Assembly: GCA_913009215.1 (NCBI GenBank)
Contig: CAJVXG010000030.1
Coordinates: 1 to 12,555, forward strand
Source: an uncultured Gammaproteobacteria bacterium
GTDB lineage: Bacteria > Pseudomonadota > Gammaproteobacteria > Acidiferrobacterales > CAJVXG01
Direction of reading: 5' to 3'
DNA: 12,555 nucleotides
A model generated the notes under the pieces. That model did no database searches. It was not told the origin of the DNA and worked only from the letters and a program-made list of their open reading frames with translations. Positions 1-7,710 of this stretch are shown one piece after another. The translations under genes and the position numbers were made by a program. Every line of letters starts with the position of its first letter. The first letter of the stretch is position 1.

Positions 1-478
1 TATCCGGGCAACGTTGTCGTATGTCCTCGATTTCATCAAGAGACAATTCCCGTGACAGAATGACACGCGTGAGCCCAAGCGATTGCCAAAATTTAACAGC
101 CGCATAATTCACGGTATTGGCCTGGACCGATAAATGGACAGGCATATCAGGCCAACGTTCCCGGACCATCATGATCAAACCCGGGTCTGCCATAATCAAT
201 GCATCGGGCCCGAGCGCAATGACCGGCTCCATATCCTTTAAATAGGTTTTGATTTTGCTGTTATGGGGTATAAGGTTGCTGGCAACAAAAAATTTCTTGC
301 CCAGGCGATGGGCCTCGGCCACCCCTTTCGTCAGGTTGGCCAGGGTGAAATCATTATTGCGGACGCGCAGACTGTAACGCGGCTGACCGGCATAAACGGC
401 ATCGGCGCCAAAGGCCAGGGCATAATGCATATTTTTCAGGGTGCCCGCAGGCAGTAGTAGTTCGGGGGCGTTTGCCAT
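1..478 (-). CDS. trhP: TrhP (YegQ) U32-family tRNA hydroxylation protein, 5' part only
   Basis: This is the N-terminal 159 codons of a U32 protein that runs off the left edge of the window. It begins MANAPELLLPAGTLKNMHYA, followed by a GADAVYAGQPRYSLRVRNN segment and later GPDALIMADPGLIMMVRE, HLSVQANTVNYAAVKFW and LTRVILSRELSLDEIEDIR. These match E. coli YegQ/TrhP nearly block for block, and they differ from the UbiU and UbiV copies further right. TrhP acts in O2-independent 5-hydroxylation of the wobble uridine (ho5U34) on the way to cmo5U and mcmo5U, and depends on prephenate in E. coli. The iron-sulfur cysteines would lie beyond the edge and cannot be checked. ATG at 478 is the only start that fits the family N-terminus; no strong Shine-Dalgarno sequence is visible before it. 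The 169-nt gap to the stop of the next gene suggests it has its own promoter, which I could not identify. Confidence 0.93.
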   Translation of the reverse strand, partial: MANAPELLLPAGTLKNMHYALAFGADAVYAGQPRYSLRVRNNDFTLANLTKGVAEAHRLGKKFFVASNLIPHNSKIKTYLKDMEPVIALGPDALIMADPGLIMMVRERWPDMPVHLSVQANTVNYAAVKFWQSLGLTRVILSRELSLDEIEDIRQRCPD

Positions 479-647
479 GGCCGTAATTGTAGAGCAGGCT
501 TATGTGTTGGAAAAGCCCGGGAGTAGTCGGAATGTAATGTTTTTGGCTACCGCCTGGTAACTGTGCAGGCCTGGTCGTCTATATATCCGGTTTTCATTTA
601 CCATATCATTAATAGGTATCGATTGCGGGTTCCCCCGGGATGATGGA

Positions 648-3600
648 TTACTTCCCCCGGAGCTGCTTTTCCAGGTCTTGCGCCGCCTGGGGTGAATAGA
701 GCAGGTAGCCCTGCAAGCAATCACAGTTATGCGATCTCAGGAAATCGGCCTGCGCTTCAGTTTCCACACCTTCAGCAATGATATTGAGATGCAGGGCACG
801 CCCCAGGGCGATGATCGCCTCCACCAATTTAGCGTCATCCGGATCCTGCATAATGTCATGGATAAAGCTTTGGTCAATTTTCAGGGTGTCGATGGGAAAG
901 CGTTTGAGATAACTCAGGGAGGAGTAACCGGTGCCGAAATCATCGACGGCAAGCCGGATGCCCATATCGCTTATCGCATTCAGTGTGCTGATCGTCGTCC
1001 CCACATTCTGCATCAGGATGGACTCGGTAATCTCCAGTTCCAGTAACGAAGGTTTCAGCCCAGTGTCTTCAAGTACACGCCCCAGCATATCAACGAATTT
1101 CGGTTCATTGAATTGTCGGCTGGACAAATTAACAGACATGCGCAAGGGTTTCAGCTCAGTATCATTCCAGGCCCGCGCCTGAAGACAGGCATTGTGCAGT
1201 ACCCATTCCCCAACAGGAATAATCAGCCCTGTATCTTCCAGAATGGGAATAAACTCTCTGGGCATGATCAAGCCCAGGTCGGGGTGCTGCCAGCGCAAAA
1301 GGGCCTCAACACCGGTTACTCTTGCACTCAAAAGATCAATCTGGGGCTGATAGTATAGTATGAATTCTTTACGCTCGAGTGCGTGACGCAGGTTTGTCTC
1401 CATGCTCAAGCGTTCAAAAGTCTTGGCGCTCATATCTGAAGAATAAAACTGATAGGTATTCCGGCCCTGATCCTTGGATCGGTACATGGCGATATCGGCA
1501 TGTTTAAGCAGGGTCTCCGTATCTTTTCCATCCAGGGGAAAGAGGCTGATACCAATGCTGGTGGTAATAAAAAATTCGCGTTCGTCCAACTCGAAAGACC
1601 GGGACAGGACACTCAATATTTTTCGGGCAATCTGGACCACATCGTCTGCCGAGGCGATATCATCAAGGACAATGGCGAATTCATCACCCCCCAGTCGTGC
1701 TACGGTATCCCCGGCCCGTACGCATTCATTCAGTCGCCCGGCCAGGGCTTGTAAGGCGCGGTCACCGAAGTCGTGCCCCATGGTGTCATTAATGAGTTTA
1801 AAACGGTCCAGGTCCATAAACAGTACGGCCACCAGTTGGTTGCGCCGCTCCGCATGAGCCAGGGATTGGCTCAGCCGATCCGTAAACAATACCCGGTTGG
1901 GCAATGCCGTCAGGGCATCGTGATGGGCCATGTATTGCAACTGCTGTTCGATTTGCGTGCGTTCGGTAATATCCATTACGAATGCGACAAATACGGGTGG
2001 CGACTCTTGGCGAGATAGCTGTAAGCGAATCTCAACAGGATAAAGCGAACCATCCTTGCGCCTATGGCGGGTCTGGAAAATCACCTGATCCTGCTTGCCC
2101 TGGCGTAAGGGTTTGACCAGCTCGGTAAATGATTCCTGGGTAAAGTCCGGCTTGATATCCAGTGGGGTGAGTTCTTTCATCTCCCGCACGGCATAGCCAA
2201 GATTTTGTCGTGCGCCACGATTCACTTGTATGAAATGCAAGGTCTCGGCGTTAAATATATAAATCTCGTTGGTGGAGTTATCGAGGATTCGGCCGAAGCG
2301 ACTGCGTAATTCCTCTGTGGATTTAAGCAGACTTACATCACGCGCGGTTCCTTCGATGCCAATGGGGTTTCCCTGCTCATCCCGTATATAATGTGCATTG
2401 GTGGAGACCCAGACAATCGAGCCGTCCCTGTGCCTGAGTTGGGCCTCAAAGTTTTCTATGGCACCGCCCCGTTTTTCCATTTCTGCCAGAAATGTTCCCC
2501 GCCCCTGTGGATCCACATACAGATCGGCCAGTTTCGTCCCGAGTAATTGCTGTAGTGAATACCCCAGTAACTGCCGCACGGACGGTGACACCCGGGTCAG
2601 ACACCCCTCGTTATCTATCCGATAATAGGTGTCCTGCATGCTGTCCAGAATAGCGCTGAGCTCCTGTTCCGATGCCCTGAGCTTTTCTTCTGCCTGCTTG
2701 CGTTTGGTAATGTCTTGGGTCTGAGTCAAAAAATACAATGGCTCGCCACACTCATCATAGAGCAAGGTCGCACTCAACATCACCCACACTGTTTGCCCCA
2801 ACTTGTGAACGTATCGTTTTTCAAACCATACATTTTTGATCTCGCCGGACAGCATTTGGCGCATTTTGTCTAATCCGATTTGCAGGTCATCCGGATGCGT
2901 GACATCGGGAAAGGACATGGACAACAGTTCCGCCTCGGAAAAACCCAACAGCTGACACAAGAAATCATTAACTTGAATAAATTGTCCTTTCAGCCCAACG
3001 ATGGACATACCCAATGCGGCATCCTCAAAGGCCTGTCGAAATCTATTCTCGCTCTCCTTTAACGCATCATTCGCCCGTTTACGTTCGGTCAAATCGCGCA
3101 CAAAAGCACTGAATGTCCAGGATCCATCATGACGCAAGGGCAGTATTGTAAGTTCCATGGGGAATTCATATCCCTTCTTGTGCAGTGCTGTAAGTTCTTT
3201 ACGCCGATTAAGGATCGGTCCCTTGCCTGTTTTAAGCAGATTTTCCATGCCCTGCGTATGTGCCTGTCGATATTGCGGGGGGATGATGGTTTCCATCAGA
3301 GTTTGGCCGATGATCTCGGATAACTTCCAGCCGAATATGGCCTCGGCCCGGGGGTTCCATTCCTTGATGACGCTGTTGTTATCTATAACGATAATGGCAT
3401 CGAGGGCGGACTCGATAATCATACGGATACGGGATTCACTATCCTGCAGGGCCTGTTCTGACTGTTTGCGACGGGTGATGTCGCGAAACATGGCGATGAA
3501 ACCAATAACGACACCATTGGCATCTTTGACTTGAGTGCCAAGGGTTTCAGTCAGGAACACGGTGCCGTCCTTGCGTCTGTACCTGATTTCATAGGGGGCG

Positions 3601-3872
3601 GTCTCGGCCTCTGGACCGGTACGATAACGGCGGCGGCCCTGATCGCTGAAATCCTGTTTGTTGACATACAGTATTTCAGTGGTCTGGCCGATCAATTCCT
3701 TATCGCTATAGCCGAACATTTTGTGGACGGCAGGGTTGATCATGACAATACGGCGTTCGGTATCGGCAAACACCACCGCATCCGTAATGGAGTTGAACAT
3801 GGCCTCGAACATGGCCTTGTCATGCAAAGACATCTTTACGGGTTGTCTATGCGCAGAAGTTTTACTTGGCAT
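648..3872 (-). CDS. PAS(x5)-GGDEF-EAL cyclic-di-GMP signalling protein
   Basis: A 1074-residue bifunctional-type c-di-GMP enzyme with no membrane segment or signal peptide, so probably cytosolic. Five PAS modules follow one another, at roughly residues 15-135, 140-265, 267-390, 391-513 and 515-640. Most end in the DITxRK/DxTERK-type linker typical of PAS-PAC repeats. The GGDEF domain (about 645-800) has an intact GGDEF at 728-732 and an RxxD inhibitory site, RAGD, at 719-722, five residues before it, which predicts product-inhibited diguanylate cyclase activity. The EAL domain (about 815-1065) has EAL at 856-858, NLSSRQF, ITES, DDFGTG at 977-982, LKIDQSF, AEGVET and QGYL, so the metal-binding and catalytic residues of a phosphodiesterase are present. 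Both activities look possible, and PAS input would set the balance; the ligand is unknown. I start it at ATG 3872 rather than GTG 3899 because AGGAAGAG lies 8 nt upstream of the ATG. It is transcribed alone, with 325 bp separating it from ubiD. Confidence 0.93.
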   Translation of the reverse strand: MPSKTSAHRQPVKMSLHDKAMFEAMFNSITDAVVFADTERRIVMINPAVHKMFGYSDKELIGQTTEILYVNKQDFSDQGRRRYRTGPEAETAPYEIRYRRKDGTVFLTETLGTQVKDANGVVIGFIAMFRDITRRKQSEQALQDSESRIRMIIESALDAIIVIDNNSVIKEWNPRAEAIFGWKLSEIIGQTLMETIIPPQYRQAHTQGMENLLKTGKGPILNRRKELTALHKKGYEFPMELTILPLRHDGSWTFSAFVRDLTERKRANDALKESENRFRQAFEDAALGMSIVGLKGQFIQVNDFLCQLLGFSEAELLSMSFPDVTHPDDLQIGLDKMRQMLSGEIKNVWFEKRYVHKLGQTVWVMLSATLLYDECGEPLYFLTQTQDITKRKQAEEKLRASEQELSAILDSMQDTYYRIDNEGCLTRVSPSVRQLLGYSLQQLLGTKLADLYVDPQGRGTFLAEMEKRGGAIENFEAQLRHRDGSIVWVSTNAHYIRDEQGNPIGIEGTARDVSLLKSTEELRSRFGRILDNSTNEIYIFNAETLHFIQVNRGARQNLGYAVREMKELTPLDIKPDFTQESFTELVKPLRQGKQDQVIFQTRHRRKDGSLYPVEIRLQLSRQESPPVFVAFVMDITERTQIEQQLQYMAHHDALTALPNRVLFTDRLSQSLAHAERRNQLVAVLFMDLDRFKLINDTMGHDFGDRALQALAGRLNECVRAGDTVARLGGDEFAIVLDDIASADDVVQIARKILSVLSRSFELDEREFFITTSIGISLFPLDGKDTETLLKHADIAMYRSKDQGRNTYQFYSSDMSAKTFERLSMETNLRHALERKEFILYYQPQIDLLSARVTGVEALLRWQHPDLGLIMPREFIPILEDTGLIIPVGEWVLHNACLQARAWNDTELKPLRMSVNLSSRQFNEPKFVDMLGRVLEDTGLKPSLLELEITESILMQNVGTTISTLNAISDMGIRLAVDDFGTGYSSLSYLKRFPIDTLKIDQSFIHDIMQDPDDAKLVEAIIALGRALHLNIIAEGVETEAQADFLRSHNCDCLQGYLLYSPQAAQDLEKQLRGK

Positions 3873-3880
3873 TTGTTGAT

Positions 3881-3888
3881 CTCTTCCT
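3881..3888 (-). promoter_or_regulatory. Shine-Dalgarno that fixes the GGDEF-EAL start
   Basis: On the minus strand this reads AGGAAGAG, with an 8-nt spacer to the ATG at 3872. The in-frame GTG at 3899 has no comparable site upstream, so the shorter protein is preferred. Confidence 0.7.
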
Positions 3889-4162
3889 GAGTGAATCACG
3901 CTGCCCGATCAGGGATGCGATGACAAAATCACATCTTCAATTACCATATAGTTATCCTGGATATACGTCAGTATAGTATCTCTCCTGGAGAAATCTTCTT
4001 CAAATCCACGCCTGAATATAGGCATTTTTGCGCACTGGATACCCCGAATTATCCTGCAAAAGTGGTGTTTTATGGGCGTTAGCCAACGGCGGTGGATCCA
4101 GGGAAAAGGGGCGTGTAGCTCGAAGCTTTTGGCTAGTGCGGCACAGGAATGTTTTAGGCAAC

Positions 4163-4212
4163 CCTGATTTTCCTGGATGCCGGCATTTGCCAGCATGACA
4201 GAATAAATCAGG
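4163..4212. repeat. Nested palindromic repeat just downstream of ubiD
   Basis: Outer arms CCTGATTT (4163-4170) and AAATCAGG (4205-4212) are perfect complements. Inside them ATGCCGGC and GCCAGCAT pair with one mismatch around a short TTT loop. The right end, GACAGAATAAATCA, is shared (one change) with the repeat ending at 5940. It lies 13 nt past the ubiD stop codon and, as RNA, could form the 3' end structure of the ubiD transcript. There is no U-run, so it is not a standard intrinsic terminator. It is a short member of the same dispersed family as the 5740-5940 copy. Confidence 0.65.
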
Positions 4213-4225
4213 CCTTGTCCGAAAT

Positions 4226-5698
4226 CTATGTGATACCCAGGTCCTGCCACATTTGGTCGACACGTTGAATGACCGCATCGTCCATAACGATGGGCCGGCC
4301 CCACTCGCGGTCGGTTTCGCCCGGCCATTTATTGGTAGCATCAAAACCCATTTTAGAACCCAGTCCCGATTGCGGGCTGGCGAAATCAAGATAATCGATG
4401 GGCGTATTTTCCACCAGGACGCTATCCCGCGCCGGATCCATACGTGTCGCCATGGCCCAGATCACATCCTTCCAGTCACGTACATTGATATCATCGTCGG
4501 TAACGATAACGAACTTTGTATAAGTAAATTGACGAAGATAGGACCAAACGCCAAACATGATGCGACGGGCGTGACCCAGATAGGCCTTCTTGATACTGAC
4601 CACAGCGATGCGATAAGAGCAGGCCTCCGGTGGCAAATAGAAATCGACGATCTCCGGAAACTGTTTTTGCAATAGCGGAATGAATACCTCGTTAAGGGCG
4701 ACCGCAAGAACCGAGGGTTCGTCGTAGGGTGAGCGCCCCATATAAGTACTGTGGTAGATGGGCTGCCGGCGATGACTGATGCGTTCTATAGTGAATACAG
4801 GAAAACGGCCGACGGAATTGTAATAGCCGGTGTGATCGCCAAACGGGCCTTCGTCGGCCTCCTCACCCGGTTTAATGCAACCCTCCAGTACAAACTCGGC
4901 CGAGGCCGGGACATGCAGCGTGTTACCCAGGCATTTCACGACCTCGGTACGGGCGCCCCGTAACAGACCGGCAAACTGGAACTCGGACATGGTATCCGGA
5001 ATAGGGCTAACGGCCGCCAATATCGTGGCCGGGTCGGCGCCAATTACGACAGACAGGGGGAAGGGTTTTCCCGGATGGGCCTGTTGCCATTCGCGGAAAT
5101 CCTGGGCGCCGCCACGGTGCGGCAACCAGCGCATGATGACCTTGTTGCGGCCGATGATTTGCTGGCGATAGATACCAATGTTCTGCCGTTCCTTGTTGGG
5201 TCCACGGGTGATCACCAGGCCAAAGGTAATCAGCGGGCCGGCATCCCCGGGCCATTGGGTTTGTACCGGCAACCGGGACAGGTCGACATGGTTACTTTCG
5301 ATAATGGTTTCCTGGCATGGTGCTGAAGTCAATGTTTTAGGCTTAACATCCAGTAATTTTTTAAATGATGAGGCCTTGTCCAGGGTGTCACGAATACTTG
5401 TAGGTAAGCTCGGTTGTTTCAGGAAGGCCAACACCTCGCCCACTTCGCGTAAACCCTCCAGAGATGTCTGACCCATACCCAGGGCCACACGACGTGGGGT
5501 GCCAAATAAATTCGTCAACACGGGAATCCCATAACCCTTGGGATTCTCAAACAACAAGGCCGGTCCCTGGGACTTTAATACCCTTTGACTGATTTCGGTC
5601 ATTTCCAGATTCGGATCGACCTCATGCCGGATGCGCTTGAGCTCTCCCTGTTGCTCCAGTGCAGATATAAATTCCCGCAAAGATTTGTATTTCATCAT
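4226..5698 (-). CDS. ubiD: UbiD, 4-hydroxy-3-polyprenylbenzoate decarboxylase
   Basis: A prenylated-FMN-dependent decarboxylase that removes the ring carboxylate of 4-hydroxy-3-polyprenylbenzoate in ubiquinone synthesis. This step is needed with or without O2. The 490-residue protein matches E. coli UbiD (497) throughout: KYKSLREFI at the N-terminus, GPALLFENPKGY near 45-56, ERQNIGIYRQQIIG at 170-183, MRWLPHRGGA at 189-198, PASAEFVLEG at 264-273 and EGPFGDHTGYY at 283-293. Near the C-terminus are TRMDPARD and a GLGSKMGFDATNKWPGET block. The conserved Arg and Glu-rich motifs that hold prFMN and metal appear intact. UbiX, which makes prFMN, is not in the window. GTG 5707 is an alternative start, but an AGGG Shine-Dalgarno core at 5707-5710 is 8 nt upstream of ATG 5698 and overlaps that GTG, so 5698 is preferred. 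The gene is monocistronic here, 400 bp from divergent ubiT. Confidence 0.96.
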   Translation of the reverse strand: MMKYKSLREFISALEQQGELKRIRHEVDPNLEMTEISQRVLKSQGPALLFENPKGYGIPVLTNLFGTPRRVALGMGQTSLEGLREVGEVLAFLKQPSLPTSIRDTLDKASSFKKLLDVKPKTLTSAPCQETIIESNHVDLSRLPVQTQWPGDAGPLITFGLVITRGPNKERQNIGIYRQQIIGRNKVIMRWLPHRGGAQDFREWQQAHPGKPFPLSVVIGADPATILAAVSPIPDTMSEFQFAGLLRGARTEVVKCLGNTLHVPASAEFVLEGCIKPGEEADEGPFGDHTGYYNSVGRFPVFTIERISHRRQPIYHSTYMGRSPYDEPSVLAVALNEVFIPLLQKQFPEIVDFYLPPEACSYRIAVVSIKKAYLGHARRIMFGVWSYLRQFTYTKFVIVTDDDINVRDWKDVIWAMATRMDPARDSVLVENTPIDYLDFASPQSGLGSKMGFDATNKWPGETDREWGRPIVMDDAVIQRVDQMWQDLGIT

Positions 5699-5706
5699 GT
5701 CTGACA

Positions 5707-5711
5707 CCCTT
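5707..5711 (-). promoter_or_regulatory. Shine-Dalgarno that fixes the ubiD start
   Basis: The minus strand reads AAGGG, 8 nt before ATG 5698. It overlaps the competing GTG at 5707, which argues against that codon as the start. Confidence 0.6.
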
Positions 5712-5739
5712 TATTGTTGATGAAAATGTCGTTCTACCC

Positions 5740-5940
5740 CGTCACACCGGCGACACTGCTCCCGGCCATCCCATCCCTGACCTTCGCAATATTAGTACGT
5801 CCTGTACGTCAGGCCGGAGTCCAGAAATTATTTGATTACCCTGGATTCCGGCATTCACTGAGAACCCCTGCGGGGTTCATTAAGTACTTCCTGAACTCCC
5901 TGCGGTCGTTCTGATCGCACCGGAATGACGGAATAAATCA
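5740..5940. repeat. Composite palindromic repeat between ubiD and ubiT
   Basis: A roughly 200-bp non-coding element. Its outer ends CCGTCACACCGGCG (from 5739) and, inverted, CCGTCATTCCGGTG (5917-5930) are an imperfect inverted repeat. Its left part (5740-5823) is repeated in inverse orientation at 11060-11138; by eye about 85% of positions agree, with one gap of about 5 nt. Its right part begins CCTGGATTCCGGCATT and ends GACGGAATAAATCA, the same ends as the short copy at 4163-4212. In the middle is a perfect 7-bp hairpin, GAACCCC/GGGGTTC (5862-5878). A minus-strand copy of the CTGGATTCCGGC/GTCATTCCGGC core appears repeatedly, as in the dispersed palindromic repeats of many gammaproteobacteria. 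The small open frame across it (5714-5914) is repeat-derived and not called as a gene. Confidence 0.75.
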
Positions 5941-6108
5941 GAGTTTCCTTAAATATTACATTAATATCAATAAGTTAGATACGCAATACCCTGTTAGCGC
6001 CATCCGAAAACCCGGAACTGAATCCGATCGGCGTTTATCAATTGATCTGCTTATGTATTTGGCATAAATTGTCTCTGTTGCAACAAACTTTGGCTTCGCC
6101 CCACAATC
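5941..6108 (+). other. ubiT upstream region
   Basis: This is the unique-looking part of the ubiD-ubiT spacer. It contains a weak sigma70-type promoter (described separately), a short palindrome ATCAATTGAT at 6037-6046, and an FNR-like 14-mer TACAT-TAAT-ATCAA at 5957-5970 that has 8 of the 10 consensus positions. I see no RNA gene. Confidence 0.45.
6042..6070 (+). promoter_or_regulatory. Candidate ubiT promoter (weak)
   Basis: TTGATC (6042-6047) and TAAATT (6065-6070) are 17 nt apart. Each has 4 of 6 sigma70 consensus bases, and they would give a start near 6077, about 32 nt before the ubiT ATG. An ATCAA half-site at 6037-6041 lies close to where an FNR-type activator would bind (about -40), but the partner half is degenerate. 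FNR control of ubiT is only a possibility. Confidence 0.35.
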
Positions 6109-6597
6109 ATGAATAGATTACGGCTGTTAACGACCCTGGCAAAACCGATGCGCCTGATACCGGATGCCTTACATAGCGGAATCGTTGCCAGGGCCTGTAA
6201 CCATCTTATGCGCGGACAAGGCCTTGAAGACCGCCTCAAGGACCTGGAAGGGAAAAGCCTGTGTCTTCGAATTACGGACATTCCCCTCACGCTTGGTTTT
6301 ACAATAAATAATGGTCGATTACATGGTTCACATAGCGCCCACTGGGATTCGCGTATCAGTGGCGAACTTGCCGATTTCTGGTTATTGGCAACCCGTGCCG
6401 AGGACCCCGACACCCTGTTTTTTAATCGCCGTCTGAACATTGAGGGCAGTACCGAAGTCGGGCTAACCATCAAGAACCTGCTCGATGCCCTGGATTTTGA
6501 TTGGCACGCCCATATCACCGATATCATCGGCCACCCACCGCCCCGGTCGCTGGTAAAACTGGCAACCCGGCTCCGGGAACAGCTACCTGTTAAATAG
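6109..6597 (+). CDS. ubiT: UbiT (YhbT), SCP2-domain ubiquinone accessory factor
   Basis: A 162-residue SCP2-type lipid-binding protein needed for O2-independent ubiquinone synthesis; UbiJ is its aerobic paralogue. It is thought to bind the polyprenyl precursors and hand them to UbiU/UbiV and other Ubi enzymes in the cytosol. The signature DPDTLFFNRRLNIEGSTEVG, followed by LTIKNLLDALD, is almost the same as in E. coli YhbT. N-terminal to it are LEGKSLCLRITDIPLTLGF and the sheet region GFTINNGRLHG. There is no signal peptide or membrane helix. Length is close to the E. coli protein (about 174). No convincing Shine-Dalgarno precedes ATG 6109, and the next Met (6148) would cut into the conserved N-terminal helix, so 6109 is kept with some doubt. 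It converges with the ubiV end of the tauD-yhcC-ubiU-ubiV operon. In E. coli ubiT is divergent from ubiUV. Confidence 0.93.
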   Translation: MNRLRLLTTLAKPMRLIPDALHSGIVARACNHLMRGQGLEDRLKDLEGKSLCLRITDIPLTLGFTINNGRLHGSHSAHWDSRISGELADFWLLATRAEDPDTLFFNRRLNIEGSTEVGLTIKNLLDALDFDWHAHITDIIGHPPPRSLVKLATRLREQLPVK

Positions 6598-6598
6598 A

Positions 6599-6755
6599 CC
6601 CATACGGCGCTACACATACTAAGCTCCCACACATGAATTACCGCTGCTCCAAAACCAGTACCCCACCAACCAGGCATTTTATTTTTAACAATTTCCATCT
6701 AAGGTAGCGCCAATTTCTAGTCGGTGTAGGGCGCAATCTTATTGCGCCGTATGGG
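6599..6755. repeat. Inverted repeat pair and hairpin between ubiT and ubiV
   Basis: CCCATACGGCGC (6599-6610), 1 nt after the ubiT stop, is the exact reverse complement of GCGCCGTATGGG (6744-6755). The right copy also contains a perfect hairpin GGCGCAAT-CTT-ATTGCGCC (6730-6748). Both copies share a GTGTAG flank (6611-6615 region and 6725-6729), so the left one looks like the same unit inverted with its hairpin deleted. It lies between two convergent genes and could act as a two-way transcription barrier, but neither strand has a T-run after the stem. GGCGCAAT/ATTGCGCC units are a familiar kind of dispersed repeat in gammaproteobacteria. Confidence 0.55.
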
Positions 6756-6788
6756 CAGAAAATGGGCACGGAATATAATTATTCACAA

Positions 6789-7700
6789 TTACAATCTCTT
6801 TTCCTGAATATCCATACCCCGGATATCCATACCGGGATCGCCGTACCAGTAACCGTCACAGGGGCCTGTGGGCATATGGTCATTGAGTGATTCCGCCGCC
6901 AATGCCGGTTCAAGTCGGTGATGGCGCACCTGGTCAACCAGGTCAATAATTTCCGTCATGCCCTGCAACTGCGGCGATAGTCGAAGAATATCCACGCCCA
7001 GTTGTTCTAACCTGGGCAATTGATCGATCAGGCAATAAGTCCGGGCTGACTGTACTTGTATACCATTGAGGACAAGGAACGATTGTTGCTCCCGGGTGGA
7101 AAGCAGCAGGCCCTGTTCATATTCACGGCAACAAAAACCACAGTCATCTTTACTGATATTATGGGCCCGCGCGGTGTAGCAACGGGCGGAAAAAGCCAGC
7201 GGCAGACGGCCAAAAACAAACACCTCGGTCTCCATATTTTCCGGTCGCTGCTGTTGCATGGCCGTAAGGCTCTTGTCATCCAGCTCCAGCGGCATGACCC
7301 ATCGGCTCGCGCCCAGGTCTGACATCTGGGCCAACATACTGCTGTTATAGGTATTGATGTGGGGCCCAACAACGAAAGAGGTGCCAGGCTTTTGTAAATT
7401 AATCGCGGCCATGTCGTTGGCTTCAATCCGGTAGCGACCATTCTGGCAAACGCGCTTTACCTGCGCCAAATCCGATTCCGCCTCGATCAGCGACAAGGTC
7501 GACAATACGACTTCCTTGCCCGCATCTTCAAGTATGGCGGCCAGGTCCAGCCAGTCCTCTCCCCGCAATTCGCGCCGCTTAGCGCACACGGTTTCTCCCA
7601 AATAAACAATATCCACAGGAGACTGTGCAATCATATTGTAATAATCCAGCACCGTTTGCCGGTTCCAGAAATACAACAAGGGTCCTAAAGAAATTCGCAT
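6789..7700 (-). CDS. ubiV: UbiV (YhbV), O2-independent ubiquinone hydroxylase subunit
   Basis: A 303-residue U32 protein that forms a heterodimer with UbiU and carries a 4Fe-4S cluster. Together they hydroxylate the ubiquinone ring without O2. It starts MRISLGPLLYFW (E. coli MKYSLGPVLWYW) and keeps the four cluster cysteines at C39 (YLGETVCAKRR), C174 (SARCYTAR), C187 and C191 (KDDCGFCCREY). GRLPLAFSARC, FLVLNGIQ and the terminal CDGYWYGDPG match the family. An open frame extends upstream to 7850, but that extension overlaps ubiU and has no family match; ATG 7700 is 10 nt past the ubiU stop, so 7700 is chosen. The Shine-Dalgarno is weak and translation is probably coupled to ubiU. The C-terminal tail carries a short duplicated GMDI segment not present in E. 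coli. Confidence 0.95.
   Translation of the reverse strand: MRISLGPLLYFWNRQTVLDYYNMIAQSPVDIVYLGETVCAKRRELRGEDWLDLAAILEDAGKEVVLSTLSLIEAESDLAQVKRVCQNGRYRIEANDMAAINLQKPGTSFVVGPHINTYNSSMLAQMSDLGASRWVMPLELDDKSLTAMQQQRPENMETEVFVFGRLPLAFSARCYTARAHNISKDDCGFCCREYEQGLLLSTREQQSFLVLNGIQVQSARTYCLIDQLPRLEQLGVDILRLSPQLQGMTEIIDLVDQVRHHRLEPALAAESLNDHMPTGPCDGYWYGDPGMDIRGMDIQEKRL
6808..6837. repeat. Two-copy 15-bp tandem repeat in the ubiV tail
   Basis: ATATCCATACCCCGG (6808-6822) is followed directly by ATATCCATACCGGGA (6823-6837); 11 leading bases are identical. It encodes the repeated GMDIRGMDIQ near the UbiV C-terminus, in frame. It probably arose as a small in-frame duplication outside the conserved fold. 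Confidence 0.55.
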
Positions 7701-7710
7701 ACGGATTTGA

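Larger units (their letters stand above)
3873..4225. other. Intergenic region between ubiD and the GGDEF-EAL gene
   Basis: No credible gene is seen in this stretch. The open frames crossing it on the minus strand are extensions of repeat sequence and of the ubiD antisense frames, with no family resemblance. Its left part must hold the promoter of the GGDEF-EAL gene. AT-rich TATACT- and TATATG-like hexamers occur around 3945-3980 on the minus strand, but none has a -35 box at proper spacing, so I do not call one. The right end holds the palindromic repeat described separately. Confidence 0.6.

Noticed and set aside
3909..4328. Minus-strand open frame running from ubiD into the spacer
   Set aside because: It is out of frame with ubiD and includes the repeat-derived LANAGIQ type peptide that the palindromic repeats yield in many genomes.
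5862..5878. GAACCCC-TGC-GGGGTTC as an intrinsic terminator
   Set aside because: The stem is perfect but no T-run follows on either strand, and no gene ends next to it; it is part of the repeat.
5714..5914. 66-codon plus-strand open frame between ubiD and ubiT
   Set aside because: It lies almost wholly in the repeat element; the VRPVRQAGVQ-like translation is a repeat artefact.
5957..5970. TACAT-TAAT-ATCAA as an FNR site for ubiT
   Set aside because: Only one half matches well, and it lies about 120 nt upstream of the likely start, so it is not called as a site.
6051..6698. A 215-codon open frame on the minus strand opposite ubiT
   Set aside because: It is fully antisense to a clear ubiT, is rich in Arg and Ser in low-complexity fashion, and resembles no family.
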